Origin: Candidatus Promineofilum glycogenicum
GTDB taxonomy: Bacteria; Chloroflexota; Anaerolineae; Promineifilales; Promineifilaceae
DNA length: 64,000 nucleotides
Reading direction: 5' to 3'
NCBI GenBank assembly: GCA_016707605.1
Contig: JADJHJ010000007.1
Coordinates: 18,968 to 82,967, forward strand
Numbering within the stretch: the first letter of the stretch is position 1; each line of letters opens with the position of its first letter. The position numbers and the translations under genes were made by a program. Shown one piece after another: positions 44,718 to 55,284 of this stretch. The notes under the pieces were generated by a model. The model was not told the origin of the DNA. It ran no database searches and worked only from the letters and a program-made list of their open reading frames with translations.

Positions 44718-45894
44718 CTAGAGCTTGGACACGAACGTCTTGGCCACGCCGCCGTGGCGGCCCAGAAAGCGAATCAGCCAATCGACGAGCGTCGGGTAGT
44801 TCAGCAGAAAGCGCTGATAGAAGAACGACCGGCGCATCCCCGACCACATCGCTTCGTCGCAACGCTGCTCATAGACGCATAAGCTCTCGCGCGACACGTC
44901 CCCCCGCCGCAGCGCCTCGTCCACCGTCTGCGCTGCCAGCACGCCGGAGATGAGCGCGTTGTGGATGCCGCCGCCGGTCAACGGATTGATGAAGCCGGCC
45001 GCGTCGCCCACCAGCAGCGCGCCGTCAAAGGTGTGTTGTAGCCGCTCTTGCGAACCGAAGTTGAGCTGCCAGGTGGCCACGTCGCGCAGGGTGTGGCCGT
45101 TGGTCAGCCGGGCACGGATGTCGGGCATGGCCAGGAAGTCGTGCAACATCTGGTTCAGATTGCGCTTGTGGCGGCGAAAAACGTCCAGGCGCATCCCCAG
45201 ACCAATGTTGGCCACTTTGTCACGCGCCGGGAAAATCCAGGCGTAGCCGGGCAGCACTTCGTCATAAAGGAAAAACTCGACTTTGTGGGGAAAAAGCTCC
45301 AGGCCCTCGACGTAGGCGCGCAGGGCGACGGCGCGGTGCGTGTCGCGGTGCTGCTCGGCTTCCGGCCGCAGATGGCGCATGATGACCGAAGTCACCCCGT
45401 CGGCGCCAATGACGACGGGCGCGCGGTAGGTGCGCGTCGTGCCGTTCTCGCGGGCCACGACGCCGGCCACGCGCCCGTCCTCCAGCAGCGGCTCCTTGAC
45501 CTCGGCCTGCCGGAAGCACGCCCCACACTCAATGGCGTGCTGCTGGATGGTGGCATCGAGGAACAGGCGCGGGGCGACGTAGGACTCTTCGTCGTTCGGG
45601 CCGCGGTGAAAGTCGGCGTGCAGGGTGTGGCCGCTGGGCGAGACGAGGCGCATCCCGTCGAGGCGATAGAACTCCCCCCGGTCGCGGGCGGCCAGAATCT
45701 GGTCTTTCATACCCAGGTCATTGAGGATCCGGACGGCCCCAGCGAGACGGCATCGCCGCAAATCTTGTCGCGGGGAAGCTGTGCCGGTCTAGCAGCAGGA
45801 CGTCGCGCCCGGCTCGCGCCAGGGCGGCGGCCGCCGTCGCCCCGCCCGGCCCCGCGCCCACAACAATGACCTCGTGTTCACTAACGCTCGGCAT
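44718..45894 (-). CDS. Geranylgeranyl reductase-family flavoprotein, frameshifted near the start
   Basis: From the ATG at 45892-45894 the frame reads HEVIVVGAGPGGATAAAALA, the FAD Rossmann motif. Shifts near 45775 and 45745 then lead into a long open frame that continues to 44718. That frame has VIGADGVTSVIMRHL, PGYAWIFPARDKVANIGLGM and GDAAGFINPLTGGGIHNALI, typical of geranylgeranyl/digeranylgeranylglycerol reductases. The joined protein is about 391 residues. It may saturate isoprenoid chains of quinones, carotenoids or lipids. The substrate cannot be read from the sequence. Confidence 0.83.
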
Positions 45895-46021
45895 TCTGGC
45901 TGTTCCTCCTGGCTATGGCCCGACCGCCGTCTTCGCGAAGAGGACGGCCGGCCGGGAAGATGAGTAACGTGGGCGCGAAGTGGGGTGACGTTGACTGGCC
46001 GCTGCGCGGCACTCTCGCGAT

Positions 46022-46490
46022 CTATAGGCCGGCATCGGCGCGAATGGCGCTCAGCAGGCCGCGGCAGCCGTCTTCGACCAGGCGGTAGACGTAATCGAAG
46101 TTGTCGCCGTAGTAGGGATCGGGCACGTCGCGGACGGCGGTGTGGCCGGCGAAGTCGAGCAGCCGGTGGAGGCGCGGCGCGTCGCCAAAGCGCTGCCGCA
46201 AGGCCTCGACGTTCTCGCTGTCCATGGCGATCAGGTAGACCGGCTCCCCGGTAACGTCACCGCCGGCGAGCTGGCGAGCACGTCCGCTATACTGGATGCC
46301 GTGGTGGGCCAACACGCGCCGCGTGCCGGGGTGGGCCGGCTCGCCGACGTGGTAGGCGCTGGTGCCGGCCGAGTCCACCTCGATCCGGCCCGCCAGCCCG
46401 GCCTCGTCGACCATGCGACGGAAAGACCGCCTCGGCCATCGGCGAACGACAGATATTGCCCAGACAGACGAACAGCACACGCACGGTCAT
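46022..46490 (-). CDS. Low-molecular-weight protein tyrosine phosphatase, one frameshift
   Basis: The ATG at 46488-46490 gives VRVLFVCLGNICRSPMAEAVF with the C(X)5R active site. A shift near 46425 joins it to the frame VDEAGLAGRIEVDSAGTSAY that runs to the stop at 46022. The general acid is in DVPDPYYGDN. The joined length of about 156 residues is normal. Such enzymes dephosphorylate tyrosine or arginine residues. It lies next to rnpB with no obvious partner kinase. Confidence 0.88.
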
Positions 46491-46513
46491 GAACGCTTCC
46501 CTTCCTACTCTTC

Positions 46514-46548
46514 CAGACCTCTGAGGCCTCAAAGACCTCAGAGGTCTG
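46514..46548. repeat. Inverted repeat CAGACCTCTGAGG type
   Basis: The 13-base arms CAGACCTCTGAGG and CCTCAGAGGTCTG are exact reverse complements with a 9-base centre, between rnpB and the phosphatase gene. Confidence 0.85.
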
Positions 46549-46553
46549 AGTTT

Positions 46554-46944
46554 AGCAAGCCGGCCTATAAGCCGCATTCTGTAGGCGTTGGCGGACCAAC
46601 GCTCGGTGATCATCTCTCTGGGGCCGCCGTTACCGGCGACCTCGTGCAGCCTACCCGGACGTCAGACGGAACGAGCAGCCCCGTAGGCGACGAGCGCCTT
46701 TCGCCCTGCTTGGCCTTGCTCCTGGTGGGGTTTGCCTGGCCGGCGACATCGCTGCCGCCGCCGGTGGTCTCTTACACCACCGTTTCACCCTCGCCACAAG
46801 GGTTGCCCCCTATGGCAATTTGCCTCTCTGTTGCACTTGCCGTCGAGTCACCCCGCCCGGCCGTTAGCCGGCACCATGCTCTGTGGAGTGCGGACTTTCC
46901 TCGATCCCGGCGAACCGGAACCGCGATCACCCGGCCTGCTTGCT
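46554..46944 (-). ncRNA. rnpB: RNase P RNA, bacterial type A
   Basis: Read on the minus strand, the 5' part contains GAGGAAAGTCCGCACTCCA and the GCAACAGAGAGG block. The 3' part contains AGAGATGATCACCG and ATGCGGCTTATAGGCC. These are the universally conserved regions of RNase P RNA. The P1 helix is formed by AGCAAGC near 46944 and GCTTGCT near 46554, which fixes the ends to about 391 nucleotides. The RNA cleaves the 5' leader of tRNA precursors. Confidence 0.95.
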
Positions 46945-46951
46945 AAGCCAT

Positions 46952-46980
46952 ATCCTACCGATTTTTCGGTCGGATGGCAA
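46952..46980 (-). promoter_or_regulatory. rnpB promoter
   Basis: On the minus strand TTGCCA (46980-46975), a 17-base spacer and TAGGAT (46957-46952) end 7 bases before the predicted RNA 5' end. That spacing is what a transcription start at the P1 helix requires. Confidence 0.75.
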
Positions 46981-47054
46981 CTCCGCTCTCTCTAGACGCG
47001 CCGACCGCCCGCTCTCTTGCCCTGCCAGGCCAACCGGCCTATAAACAGCGCGCT

Positions 47055-47705
47055 ATGATGCCCCAGCCGCCGAATCCAGCTACCACACGCCGCGCCCTAC
47101 GGCTCGGGCGGCGCTCCTGCTGGTCGTCGCCGTCACGCTGCTGGCCCTCATCGCCAGCGGCGCGTTCGACCCGCGCCCGCTTGGCTCCCTGGCCCGCCGC
47201 GACCGGCCCGGCCCGCTGACTCTGTCCGGCCGCGGCGAGATGCTGGCGTCGCAGCCGTTGCCCTGGCCGGCCCCACCGGCGCGCTACTCGGTGCGCCTGA
47301 CGGCCGCCCACGCCACTGGGGAGACGGACAGCGCCTATGGCCTGGCGCTGGGCGACAACGCGACGCTGACGGTGGCCGTCTCGCCGCTGGGCCAGGCCGC
47401 CGTGTGGCAGACGGTCACCGGTGAAGACGAGCCGCTCACCCTCCTGCCGTGGCAGCCCTGGCCCCACGTCCGCGCCTGTAGCGCGTAGTTTACAACAGGG
47501 TTGCAAGCGCCAAGGAACAGATTTGGCTGGACGTTGAGAACGAGGACGGCCGGACGCGCGTCACGGCCCGCATCAACCGCGAGTTGCTCTGGGAGGGGGA
47601 AGTGGCTGCGCCGGGGATGGTGTGGCCCTCTGGCTGGCCAGCTTCGGCGGCGCGGTCACCGTTGACTTCCAGACCCTCGACTGGTACGCGCCAGCCTCAG
47701 AATTA
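47055..47705 (+). CDS. Small membrane-anchored protein of unknown function, frameshifted
   Basis: The likely start is MMPQPPNPATTRRAL at 47055. A shift near 47100 leads to a hydrophobic helix (LLLVVAVTLLALIASGAF) and a beta-rich outer domain (YSVRLTAAHATGETDSAYGL, TVAVSPLGQAAVWQTV). Further shifts near 47490 and 47620 continue it as WLDVENEDGRTRVTARINREL and LWLASFGGAVTVDFQTLDWY, a jelly-roll-like pattern reminiscent of LamG folds. The end is unclear because the last frame is open into the polA stop region. No function is assigned. Confidence 0.55.
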
Positions 47706-50504
47706 ACTCTTCAACTCCAGCCAGTTCGCCCCAATCTCCGCCTCCACCCGCAACGGCGCGTCCAGCTCAAAGGCGTCGCACATCGTCTCCACCACCAGCG
47801 GCCGCACCGCCTCGACCTCTTCGCGCGGCAGCTCCAGCAGCAACTCGTCGTGCACCTGGAGCACCATCCGCGCCTGGAAGCGCTCCTTCAATTGCTCGTG
47901 CAGCCTGATCATGGCGATCTTGATGATGTCGGCCGCCGTGCCCTGGATGGGGTGGTTGACCGCCTCGCGCTCGGCGCGCATCACCATCTGGCGGTTGGCG
48001 GCGCTCATGGCCGTCCTGAAGATGGGGAAGTAGCGGCGGCGGCCGAACAGCGTCTCCACGTAGCCGTCGATGCGCGCCTTCAGCCGCGTCTCCTCCAGAT
48101 AGCGCTCCACGCCGGGGAACTGGGCGAAGTACTTCTTGACGAACGTCTCCGCCTCGCCCGCGGTCAGCCCGCTCTCCCGCGCCAGCCGGAAGGAACTCAT
48201 GCCGTAGATGAGGCCGAAGTTGACCCGCTTGGCGAAGTTGCGCTGGTTGCGCGTCACGCTCTCCATCGGGATGCCATAGACGGCGGCGGCCGTCGTCGTG
48301 TGGATGTCGCGGTCGTTGCGGAAGGCGTCGAGCAGCGTCTCGTCCTGGCTGATGTGGGCCAGGATGCGCAACTCGACCTGCGAGTAGTCGGCCGACAGGA
48401 ACACCCAGCCCGGCTCGCTGATGAAGCCGCGCCGCAGTTGTTGGCCGACCTCGCTGCGGATGGGGATGTTCTGCAAGTTGGGGTTGCTGCTGGCCAGCCG
48501 CCCCGTCACCGCGCCGATCTGGCTGAAGCTGGTGTGGATGCGCCCCGTCTGGGGGTTGATCAGTTGCGGCAGGGCATCAACGTAGGTTCCTTTCAGCTTG
48601 CCCAACTCGCGATGCTCGATGATAGCGGCGACGATGCCGCTGGTGTCGGCCGCGCGCAACCCCTCCAGCACGTCGGCGGCCGTGGAGTAGTGGCCGCTGG
48701 CGATCTTCTTCAGCCCCTCACGGGGCAGTTGCAGCTTCTTGAACAGGATGTCGCTCAGTTGCTGGGTCGAGTTGATGTTGAACGGCTCGCCGGCGATCTC
48801 GTAGATCGTCTGCTCCAGCTTGAGCAGCGCCGCCGTCAGGTCTTGGGACATGTGGCGGAAGAACTCCACGTCAATGCGCACCCCGGCGCGCTCCATGTCC
48901 ATGATGACCGGCAACAAGTCCATCTCCAGTTCGAGCAGCCGTGTCAGCCCCTTCTCCTCCAGTTCGCGCCGCAGCAGCGGCAGCAGGCGCAACGTCATAT
49001 CGGCGTCGGCCGCGCCATAGGGGGCGGCTGTCTCGATAGGCACCTGGGCGAAGGTCGTCTGCGTCTTGCCGCGGCCGATGAGCGCCTCGATGTCGGTCAT
49101 CTCCGCCCCCAACCGGTGGCGGGCCAGGTCCTTCAGCCCCTTGTGCTTCGTCGCCGGGTCGGTCAGCCACTCGGCGATCATCGTGTCGAAGGCCACCGGC
49201 GACACCGGCAGGCCGTGGCGGCTGAGGATCATGCAGTCGAACTTGGCGTTGTGGGCCACCTTGGGGATGGCCGGGTCGCGCAGGGCCGGGCCGATGGCCT
49301 CGACCACACGCGCCAGCGGCAACTGGCCGGGGGCCGGTTGCGCCGCGCCGGCGAAGAGGTTCATCTGGCCGCTGTCGACCTGGGCCGCGCCGGTGACGTG
49401 GCCGATGGGGATGTAGTAGGCCACCGGCGGCGCGACGGCCAGGCAGATGCCGACGACCCCGGCCAGCAGCCGCTCCAGGCTGTCGGTCTCCACGTCGAAG
49501 CTGATCCACTGCGCCGCCGCCAGCCGTGTCGCCAGATCGGCCAGCGCCGCCTCATCGCGGACGACGACGACCTCGGTCGGCTGCCACGCCTCGCCGTCGG
49601 CCGTGACCGTCACCGGCGTCTCCGGCGCGCCGAGCTTGGCCACCAGAGCGTTGGTCATGCCGCGGAACTCCAGTTCGCGGAAGAGAGCGATAGTGTCGTT
49701 GATGTTGAAGTCGCGGGTGTGGCAATCCTCCAGCTTGACCGTCACCGGCGCGTCGGTGACGATGCGGGCCAGTTGGTAGCTGAGGTCGGCCGAGGCGCGG
49801 CCGTCGGCCAGCTTTTGGCGCAATGCGCCCTTGATGTCGTCCAGGTGGGCGTAGAGATTTTCCAGCGTGCCGTACTCGGCCAGCAGCTTGATGGCCGTCT
49901 TGTCGCCGATGCCGCGCACGCCGGGGATGTTGTCGCTGACGTCGCCGACCAGGGCCTTGAAGTCCACCACCTGATCGGGCCGCACACCCAGGCGGCCGAC
50001 GACGCCCGCGGCGTCATAGACCTCGGCGCTGTCGCCGGCGCGGCGCGGGGGTAACTCAACGCGGGTGTTGTCGTCCACCAGTTGCAGCAGGTCGCGGTCG
50101 CCGGTAATGATGTGGACGGGCACGCGGCCGTTCATCTGCCGGGCGATGGTGCCCAGCACGTCGTCGGCCTCGTACCCCTCGCACTCCAGGATGGGGATAT
50201 TCAAGGCGCGCACGACCTCCTTGATGCGCGTGATCTGCACGTCCAACTCGTCGGGCATCTTGTCGCGCGTGCCCTTGTAGTCGGCGTAGAGGTCATCGCG
50301 GAAGGTCGCGCCCAGGTCGAAGCTGACGGCCAGGTAGTCCGGCGGCTCGTCGGCCAGGATGAGGTCGAGCAGGGTGCGCGTGAAGCCGTAGGTGGCGTTG
50401 GTCGGCTCGCCGCTCTTGGTCGTGAACGACTCCAGCGGCAGGGCGAAGAACATGCGGTAGGCCAGGGCGTGGCCGTCGATCATCACGAAGCGGTCGGTGG
50501 TCAT
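47703..50504 (-). CDS. polA: DNA polymerase I
   Basis: A 933-residue protein with all three activities. The 5' nuclease domain (1-290) shows FVMIDGHALAYRMFFAL and LECEGYEADDVLGTIA. The 3'-5' exonuclease appears intact (about 330-520): SFDVETDSLERL with the DxE pair, VAHNAKFDCMIL and YGAADADMTLRL. The polymerase domain has FLSADYSQVELRILAHIS (motif A), NQRNFAKRVNFGLIYGMSSF (motif B) and LQVHDELLLELP (motif C). It fills repair gaps and removes RNA primers. The start at MTTDRFVMID follows an extended -10 promoter by 44 bases. Confidence 0.97.
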   Translation of the reverse strand: MTTDRFVMIDGHALAYRMFFALPLESFTTKSGEPTNATYGFTRTLLDLILADEPPDYLAVSFDLGATFRDDLYADYKGTRDKMPDELDVQITRIKEVVRALNIPILECEGYEADDVLGTIARQMNGRVPVHIITGDRDLLQLVDDNTRVELPPRRAGDSAEVYDAAGVVGRLGVRPDQVVDFKALVGDVSDNIPGVRGIGDKTAIKLLAEYGTLENLYAHLDDIKGALRQKLADGRASADLSYQLARIVTDAPVTVKLEDCHTRDFNINDTIALFRELEFRGMTNALVAKLGAPETPVTVTADGEAWQPTEVVVVRDEAALADLATRLAAAQWISFDVETDSLERLLAGVVGICLAVAPPVAYYIPIGHVTGAAQVDSGQMNLFAGAAQPAPGQLPLARVVEAIGPALRDPAIPKVAHNAKFDCMILSRHGLPVSPVAFDTMIAEWLTDPATKHKGLKDLARHRLGAEMTDIEALIGRGKTQTTFAQVPIETAAPYGAADADMTLRLLPLLRRELEEKGLTRLLELEMDLLPVIMDMERAGVRIDVEFFRHMSQDLTAALLKLEQTIYEIAGEPFNINSTQQLSDILFKKLQLPREGLKKIASGHYSTAADVLEGLRAADTSGIVAAIIEHRELGKLKGTYVDALPQLINPQTGRIHTSFSQIGAVTGRLASSNPNLQNIPIRSEVGQQLRRGFISEPGWVFLSADYSQVELRILAHISQDETLLDAFRNDRDIHTTTAAAVYGIPMESVTRNQRNFAKRVNFGLIYGMSSFRLARESGLTAGEAETFVKKYFAQFPGVERYLEETRLKARIDGYVETLFGRRRYFPIFRTAMSAANRQMVMRAEREAVNHPIQGTAADIIKIAMIRLHEQLKERFQARMVLQVHDELLLELPREEVEAVRPLVVETMCDAFELDAPLRVEAEIGANWLELKS

Positions 50505-50548
50505 CGGTTGTCCTGTGGCCGGGTCGCGGTTGGGCGAACCGGCAACCT

Positions 50549-50554
50549 ATTATA
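50549..50554 (-). promoter_or_regulatory. Extended -10 element for polA
   Basis: On the minus strand TGCTATAAT matches an extended -10 box. No good -35 is visible. It lies 44 bases upstream of the polA start. Confidence 0.5.
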
Positions 50555-50574
50555 GCACATTTGGCCTAATTCCT

Positions 50575-50695
50575 ACTCCGGTTCCCTCGCCCTTTAGGAG
50601 GGGAGGGTTCTGGTTCCCCCCCTGTGGGGAGAGGGTTAGGGAGGGTTCTGGTTCCCTCGCCCTGGGGAGAGGGTTAGGGAGAGGGTTCTTCTCAC
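50575..50695. repeat. GGGAGAGGG-type repeat array between polA and DUF559 gene
   Basis: Three tandem units built on GGGGAGAGGGTTAGGGAGGG with GGTTCCCTCGCCCT between them. It ends at the stop of the DUF559 gene. Confidence 0.8.
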
Positions 50696-51045
50696 AAGCC
50701 AGCCGAATCCTCCACCACACTCACAATGTCCCGCTTCACCTGCACGTTTGAAAACCGAATGACCCGACAACCCTGACTCTCCAACCACGCCGTCCGTGCG
50801 GCATCGTATTCCATCTGCGCGGCGTGCGAACGGCCGTCCAGTTCGACAACCAGGTTCGCCTCATGGCAGTAGAAGTCCACGATATACGGCCCTATTGGGT
50901 GTTGGCGGCGAAACTTGTAGCCGTCCAGGTTGTGGTTGCGCAAGGCTTTCCAGAGCTTGGTTTCAGCCGGCGATTGGCGGTGGCGGTTTTCGCGGGCGTG
51001 TTGGCGGGTGATTGGATCGATTGTTGGTTTGGTTGTTGAAGACAC
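50692..51045 (-). CDS. DUF559 endonuclease-like protein (Vsr/restriction fold)
   Basis: A 117-residue protein with the DUF559 pattern: RQSPAETKLWKALRN, GYKFRRQHPIGPYIVDFYC, LVVELDGRSHAAQ and WLESQGCRVIRFSN. The acidic residues in VDFYC and VELDG fit a PD-(D/E)XK-like metal site. Such small proteins are common and often mobile; their target is unknown. GGGAGAGGG repeats border it on both sides, which suggests it travelled with, or between, these repeats. Confidence 0.88.
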   Translation of the reverse strand: MSSTTKPTIDPITRQHARENRHRQSPAETKLWKALRNHNLDGYKFRRQHPIGPYIVDFYCHEANLVVELDGRSHAAQMEYDAARTAWLESQGCRVIRFSNVQVKRDIVSVVEDSAGL

Positions 51046-51046
51046 A

Positions 51047-51183
51047 AGACCCTCTCCCTACCCAAGAGGAGAAAGGGCCCCCCCCCCCCCCCCCCCCGGG
51101 GGGGGGGAGAAAAAACCCCTCCCTAACCCTCTCCCAGGGCAGGGCAGCCCTCTCCCTAGCCCTCTCCCAAGGGGAGAGGGGAC
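51047..51183. repeat. GGGAGAGGG-type repeat with long C and G homopolymers
   Basis: The repeat family is interrupted at about 51079-51107 by a run of roughly 20 C followed by about 9 G, then AAAAAACCCC. That run is almost surely a consensus error. Normal units resume from about 51120. Confidence 0.75.
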
Positions 51184-51187
51184 AAGA

Positions 51188-52935
51188 TTACCACCCACTG
51201 GCCGCAAAGACGGTGTTCAGCAAGTCGGCGCGTTCTTCGGGCGTCATCAACCGCGGCCTCGCCCAGTTCTCGATCAGCCCCGTCCACAACTCCACGCTCA
51301 GCAGCCGCCCGTCGTAGATGACGTAGGTATCCACGAACGCCTGGCGCGTGGCCAGCATGTCCATCTGGTCGAAGAAGAGGTTGCCCAGCCCGTAGTGGAT
51401 GAACGTGCCGTTGTCGAAGGCGAAGCCCTGGGCGTGGTGCCCCTGGCTGCCGGAGACGGCCGCCGCCCCGGCCGCGGCCAGTTCGCCAAAGGCGGCGATC
51501 TGGTCGGCCGGCGGGTCGTAGCGGTAGTGCTCGATGTATTGCAGCGTGGCGATGACCACGTGCCCCTCGGCGCGCAGTTGGGCGATCTGGGCGGCCACGT
51601 CCGGGCCGCAGGGGCGCGAACCGGCGGCGTCGGCCAGCGCCCAGTCGCCGGCCGGGCCGACGGGGTTGCAGCCGACGAAGGCGATGCGGTTGCCGTTGTG
51701 GTCGATGACCAGCGGCCGGGTGGCGTCGGCCAGGTCGCGCCCGCCGCCGTACCACTGCATCCCCGCCGCGGCGTACATGTCCAGCGAGCGCGCCAGCGGT
51801 TCCCGCCCCCAGTCGTTGAGGTGGTTGCCGGTCAACTCGATCACGTCGATGCCCAACTGCTTCAGCAAGTCGAAGTACGGGTCGCGCGAGCAGAAGGTCG
51901 TGCCGCCGTAGGCGTCGGGGAAGGGGCAGTCGGCGGCGAAGGACACCTCGTTGCTGATGTGGGCGATGTCGGCCGCGCGCAACACCGGCCCGACCTCTTC
52001 GCCCGGCCAGAGGATGCCGCGCTGCTCCATCTGCGCCGCCGTGGCCCGCACCAGGGCCGTCACGCCGCTCATGGCCACGCGGGTCAGCTTGGCCGGGTCG
52101 CGGTTGGTGGCCGGCCCGGCCCAGCGCAGCCGGAACTCCGCCACCGCCTCCTCGTCGCCGGTGACGGTCATGGGCACGAGCAGCGGGTAGCCGTCGGTGG
52201 TGAAGTCGTGGGCCAGCGGTGAGCGCCCGTCGAGGCGCAGTACCTTCCACTCCGGCCGCAACTGGTCGAACGGCACGATGATCCACGCCGGCCGGGCGGC
52301 CCAGACGCGGCCGATGAAGTCATCGGCGACGACCTCGCCCCCCGTCGGCGTACCCCAGGTCGCAGCGAAGGCGGCGGCCGTGTCGGCGTCGAGCAGCAGC
52401 CGGCCCACGTCCGACGCCCGGCCGCCCAGCCGGCGGTGACGGCCGCGGCAGGTCGTCTCGTCGGCCACGGTGGCGAAGGGCGCGGCGGCCACGTAGAGCC
52501 ACTGGGCCAGCGGCTCGCCGTCGGCCACGGTCAGGCGCACGTCGGCCGCGCCGCCCTCGACCCAGGTAAACAGTTCCGGGTTGGCCGTGGCCACGTGTTG
52601 GGCGGCGGTTCGCAGCGCCTCGGGCACGCCCGGCGCGGCGCTGAGAGTGTAGCGCCCGCGCAGGCTGGGGTCGGGCGTGGCCGTGGCCGGGCGCGGCGGC
52701 TGGAGAACGTCCACGGCGAGCGTCGGCTGGGGCAGGCCGCCGGCCAGGGTCGGCGTGGGCAGCAGCGCGCCCGGGGCCGGCCGGGGCGGCGTTGGGCCGC
52801 CGGCACGGCCGCCGCGCCGGTGATGGCCGGCGTGGGCGGCGCGATGGCCACGTCGAGGGCGCTATCCGCTGCGCCCGCGGCGCAGCCGGTCATTAACAAA
52901 GCCAGTAGGATTATGTATAATAACGATGGTGGCAT
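51188..52935 (-). CDS. CapA/PgsA-family lipoprotein (metallophosphatase-like), one frameshift
   Basis: The start at 52935 gives MPPSLLYIILLALLMTGCAAG, a lipoprotein signal. A shift near 52795 joins it to the main frame, which starts near VDVLQPPRPATATPD. The first 250 residues resemble a periplasmic-binding-like region. The C-terminal half is a PGA_cap domain: AHISNEVSFA, IELTGNHLNDWG (GNH), GSQGHHAQGFAF and YGLGNLFFDQ. Family members act in polyglutamate capsule synthesis or other surface chemistry. No other capsule gene is nearby. Divergent from ppk1, with the ppk1 promoter lying inside its 5' coding end. Confidence 0.82.
52893..52921 (+). promoter_or_regulatory. Promoter of ppk1 within the capA-like gene
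   Basis: TTAACA (52893-52898), a 17-base spacer and TATAAT (52916-52921), 76 bases before the ppk1 start. It is antisense to the signal-peptide codons of the divergent gene. Confidence 0.68.
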
Positions 52936-52997
52936 AGCCGGTGAGAGTAGCTCACTTGCCGCTGCCGCGCTAAATATGCCCGCTGCGAGAGGCCAAT

Positions 52998-55192
52998 ATG
53001 GAAGCTGACGACACCGACCGACACTGCCCAGCCCAAGCCAACCAAGCGCAAAGCTCGCCCGCCGAAAAGCAACCGGAGAAGGCGGCCGAGAAACCGCCGA
53101 CAAGCCGCCGGCGATTGACCTGCGCGACCCCAGCCTCTACATCAACCGCGAACTCAGCAACATCGAATTCAATCGCCGCGTGTTGCACGAGACGCAAGCC
53201 GACCATCCGCTACTGGAGCGGGTCAAGTTCCTGGCCATCTTCCACAGCAACATGGACGAATTCTTCATGGTACGCGTGTCGGGGCTGAAGCAGCAACTGC
53301 GGCTGGGCGTCACGGCCACCGCGCCCGACGGGCTGCTGCCGCGCGAGCAGTTGGCCAACGTCCACCGCACGCTGACGCAACTCTTCGCCGAAGCCAACGC
53401 CATCTGGCGCGAGCAGCTCTATGCCCAACTGGCCGAGACCAACATTCACGTGCTGCGCTATGAGGAGTTGAGCAAGTCGCAGCGCAATAAGCTGCGCGCC
53501 TACTTCGAGCGCGAGATCTTCCCGGTGCTGACGCCGCTGGCCTCCGACCCCAGCCGCCCCTTCCCCCACATCTCCAACCTGAGCCTGAATCTGGCCGTGC
53601 AGGTGCGCGATCCCAAGACGGGCGACCTGCATTTCGCCCGTGTCAAGGTGCCGCCGGCACTGTCGCGGCTGGTGCCGCTGAAGCGTTTCGATCCCGACCA
53701 ACTCTCGACGCCGGCGGTGCAGAAGTTCGTCTGGGCCGAGGAGGTCATCGCCGCCAGCCTTGACCGGCTCTTCCCGGGCATGAAGATCGTCGCCGCCTAT
53801 CCGTTCCGCGTGACGCGCAACAGCGACATGGAGTTGCAGGAGGAAGAGGCTGACGACCTGCTGCTGATGATGGAAGACAACCTGCGGCAGCGCCACTTCG
53901 GCAGCGCGGTGCGCCTGGAGATTGACAACAACATGCCGGCCGACGTGCGCGACATGCTGATGGCCAATCTCCAGGTGGACTCCTACGATGTCTACACCAC
54001 CAACGGGCCGCTGGGCCTCAGCAGCCTGTGGGAGCTGCACCGGCTGGAGCGGCCGGAGCTGAAGGATCGCCCCTTCACGCCGCGCACGCCGCCCAGCCTG
54101 CAAAACATCGCCGGCAGCATGTTCAGCGTCCTGCGCCAGCGCGACATCCTGCTCCATCACCCCTACGACAGCTTCACGCCGGTGGTCAACCTGCTGGAAG
54201 CGGCGGCCGACGACCCCGACGTGCTGGCGATCAAGATCACCCTCTACCGCGTCGGCTCCAACCCGCCGGTGGTGCAGGCGCTGAAGAAGGCCCGCCTCAA
54301 CGGCAAGCAGGTGGCGGCCGTCGTCGAGCTAAAGGCGCGCTTCGACGAGGAGACCAACATCCACTGGGCGCAAGAACTGGAAAGCGCCGGCGTCCACGTG
54401 GCCTATGGCCTGATCGGGCTGAAGACCCACAGCAAGGTGACGCTCATCGTGCGGCGCGAGCGCGACGGCATTCGCCGCTACGTCCACCTGTCGAGCGGCA
54501 ACTACAACAGCGCCACCGCCCGCCTCTACACCGACACCGGCTTCCTGAGCCGCGACGAAGACCTGGCCGCCGACGCCAGCGACCTGTTCAACTTCCTGAC
54601 CGGCTACTCGCGCCAGGAGGAGTTCCGCAAGTTCCTCGTCGCCCCGGTCAGCATCCGCCGCGGCCTGGTCGAGGCCATCAAGCGCGAGACGGCGCTGGGG
54701 CCAAAGGGGCGCATCATCATCAAGTGCAACTCGCTGGTCGACGGCGAGATGATCCGCAACCTCTACCGCGCCTCGCAGGCCGGGGCCAAGGTCGATCTCA
54801 TCATTCGCGGCATCTGCGGCCTGCGGCCGGGCGTGCCGGGCGTCAGCGACAACATCCAGGTGATGAGCATCATCGGCCGCTTCCTGGAGCACTCGCGCAT
54901 CTACTACTTCCACAACGAGGGCAACCCCAGCCTCTACATGGGCAGCGCCGACCTGATGCCGCGCAACCTCGACCGGCGGGTGGAGGTGCTGTTCCCCATC
55001 ACCGATCCCGACATGCAGCGCCACGTGGTCGAAAACCTGCTGGCCGTCAGCCTGCGCGACACGGCCAAGAGCCATATCTTGCAAAGCGACGGCCGCTACA
55101 TCCCCCGCCGCTACCTGCTCGACGGCGACGCCCCGCTGTTCGACAGCCAGGCCTGGTTCCTGCAAAAGGGCGTCGTTGCCGAAGAGGATTAG
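52998..55192 (+). CDS. ppk1: Polyphosphate kinase 1, one frameshift near the start
   Basis: The start MEADDTDRHCPAQANQ leads through a charged linker. A shift near 53100 then leads to DLRDPSLYINRELSNIEFN, the usual PPK1 opening, and the rest is one frame to 55192. Blocks include FHSNMDEFFMVRVSGLK, ITLYRVGSNPPVVQALKKA, GLIGLKTHSKVTLIVRRE and YVHLSSGNYNSATARLYTD, the last two holding the phosphohistidine region, then NEGNPSLYMGSADLMPRNLD. The joined protein is about 731 residues. It makes polyphosphate from ATP. The frame break lies in the variable linker and is probably a sequencing error. Confidence 0.92.
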
Positions 55193-55202
55193 CGGCATGG
55201 CT

Positions 55203-55270
55203 GAAGGCTGAGGGATAAAGGATGAACAGGGAGCGCCGTGTTCATCCTTCATTTATCCGCCTTCATCCTT
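55203..55270. repeat. Inverted repeat GGATGAACA type after ppk1
   Basis: GGATGAACA and TGTTCATCC form the inner pair, and GAAGG/CCTTC and GGATAAA/TTTATCC the outer pairs. It fills the convergent gap between ppk1 and the SH3 lipoprotein gene. Confidence 0.7.
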
Positions 55271-55284
55271 CCCGGTGTGGCCGG

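Noticed and set aside
47622..50054. Open frame of 810 codons on the plus strand opposite polA
   Set aside because: Composition (Asp, His, Arg, Gln, Val) is the usual antisense pattern, while polA on the minus strand has every motif expected. Only its first codons may belong to the small gene ending near 47705.
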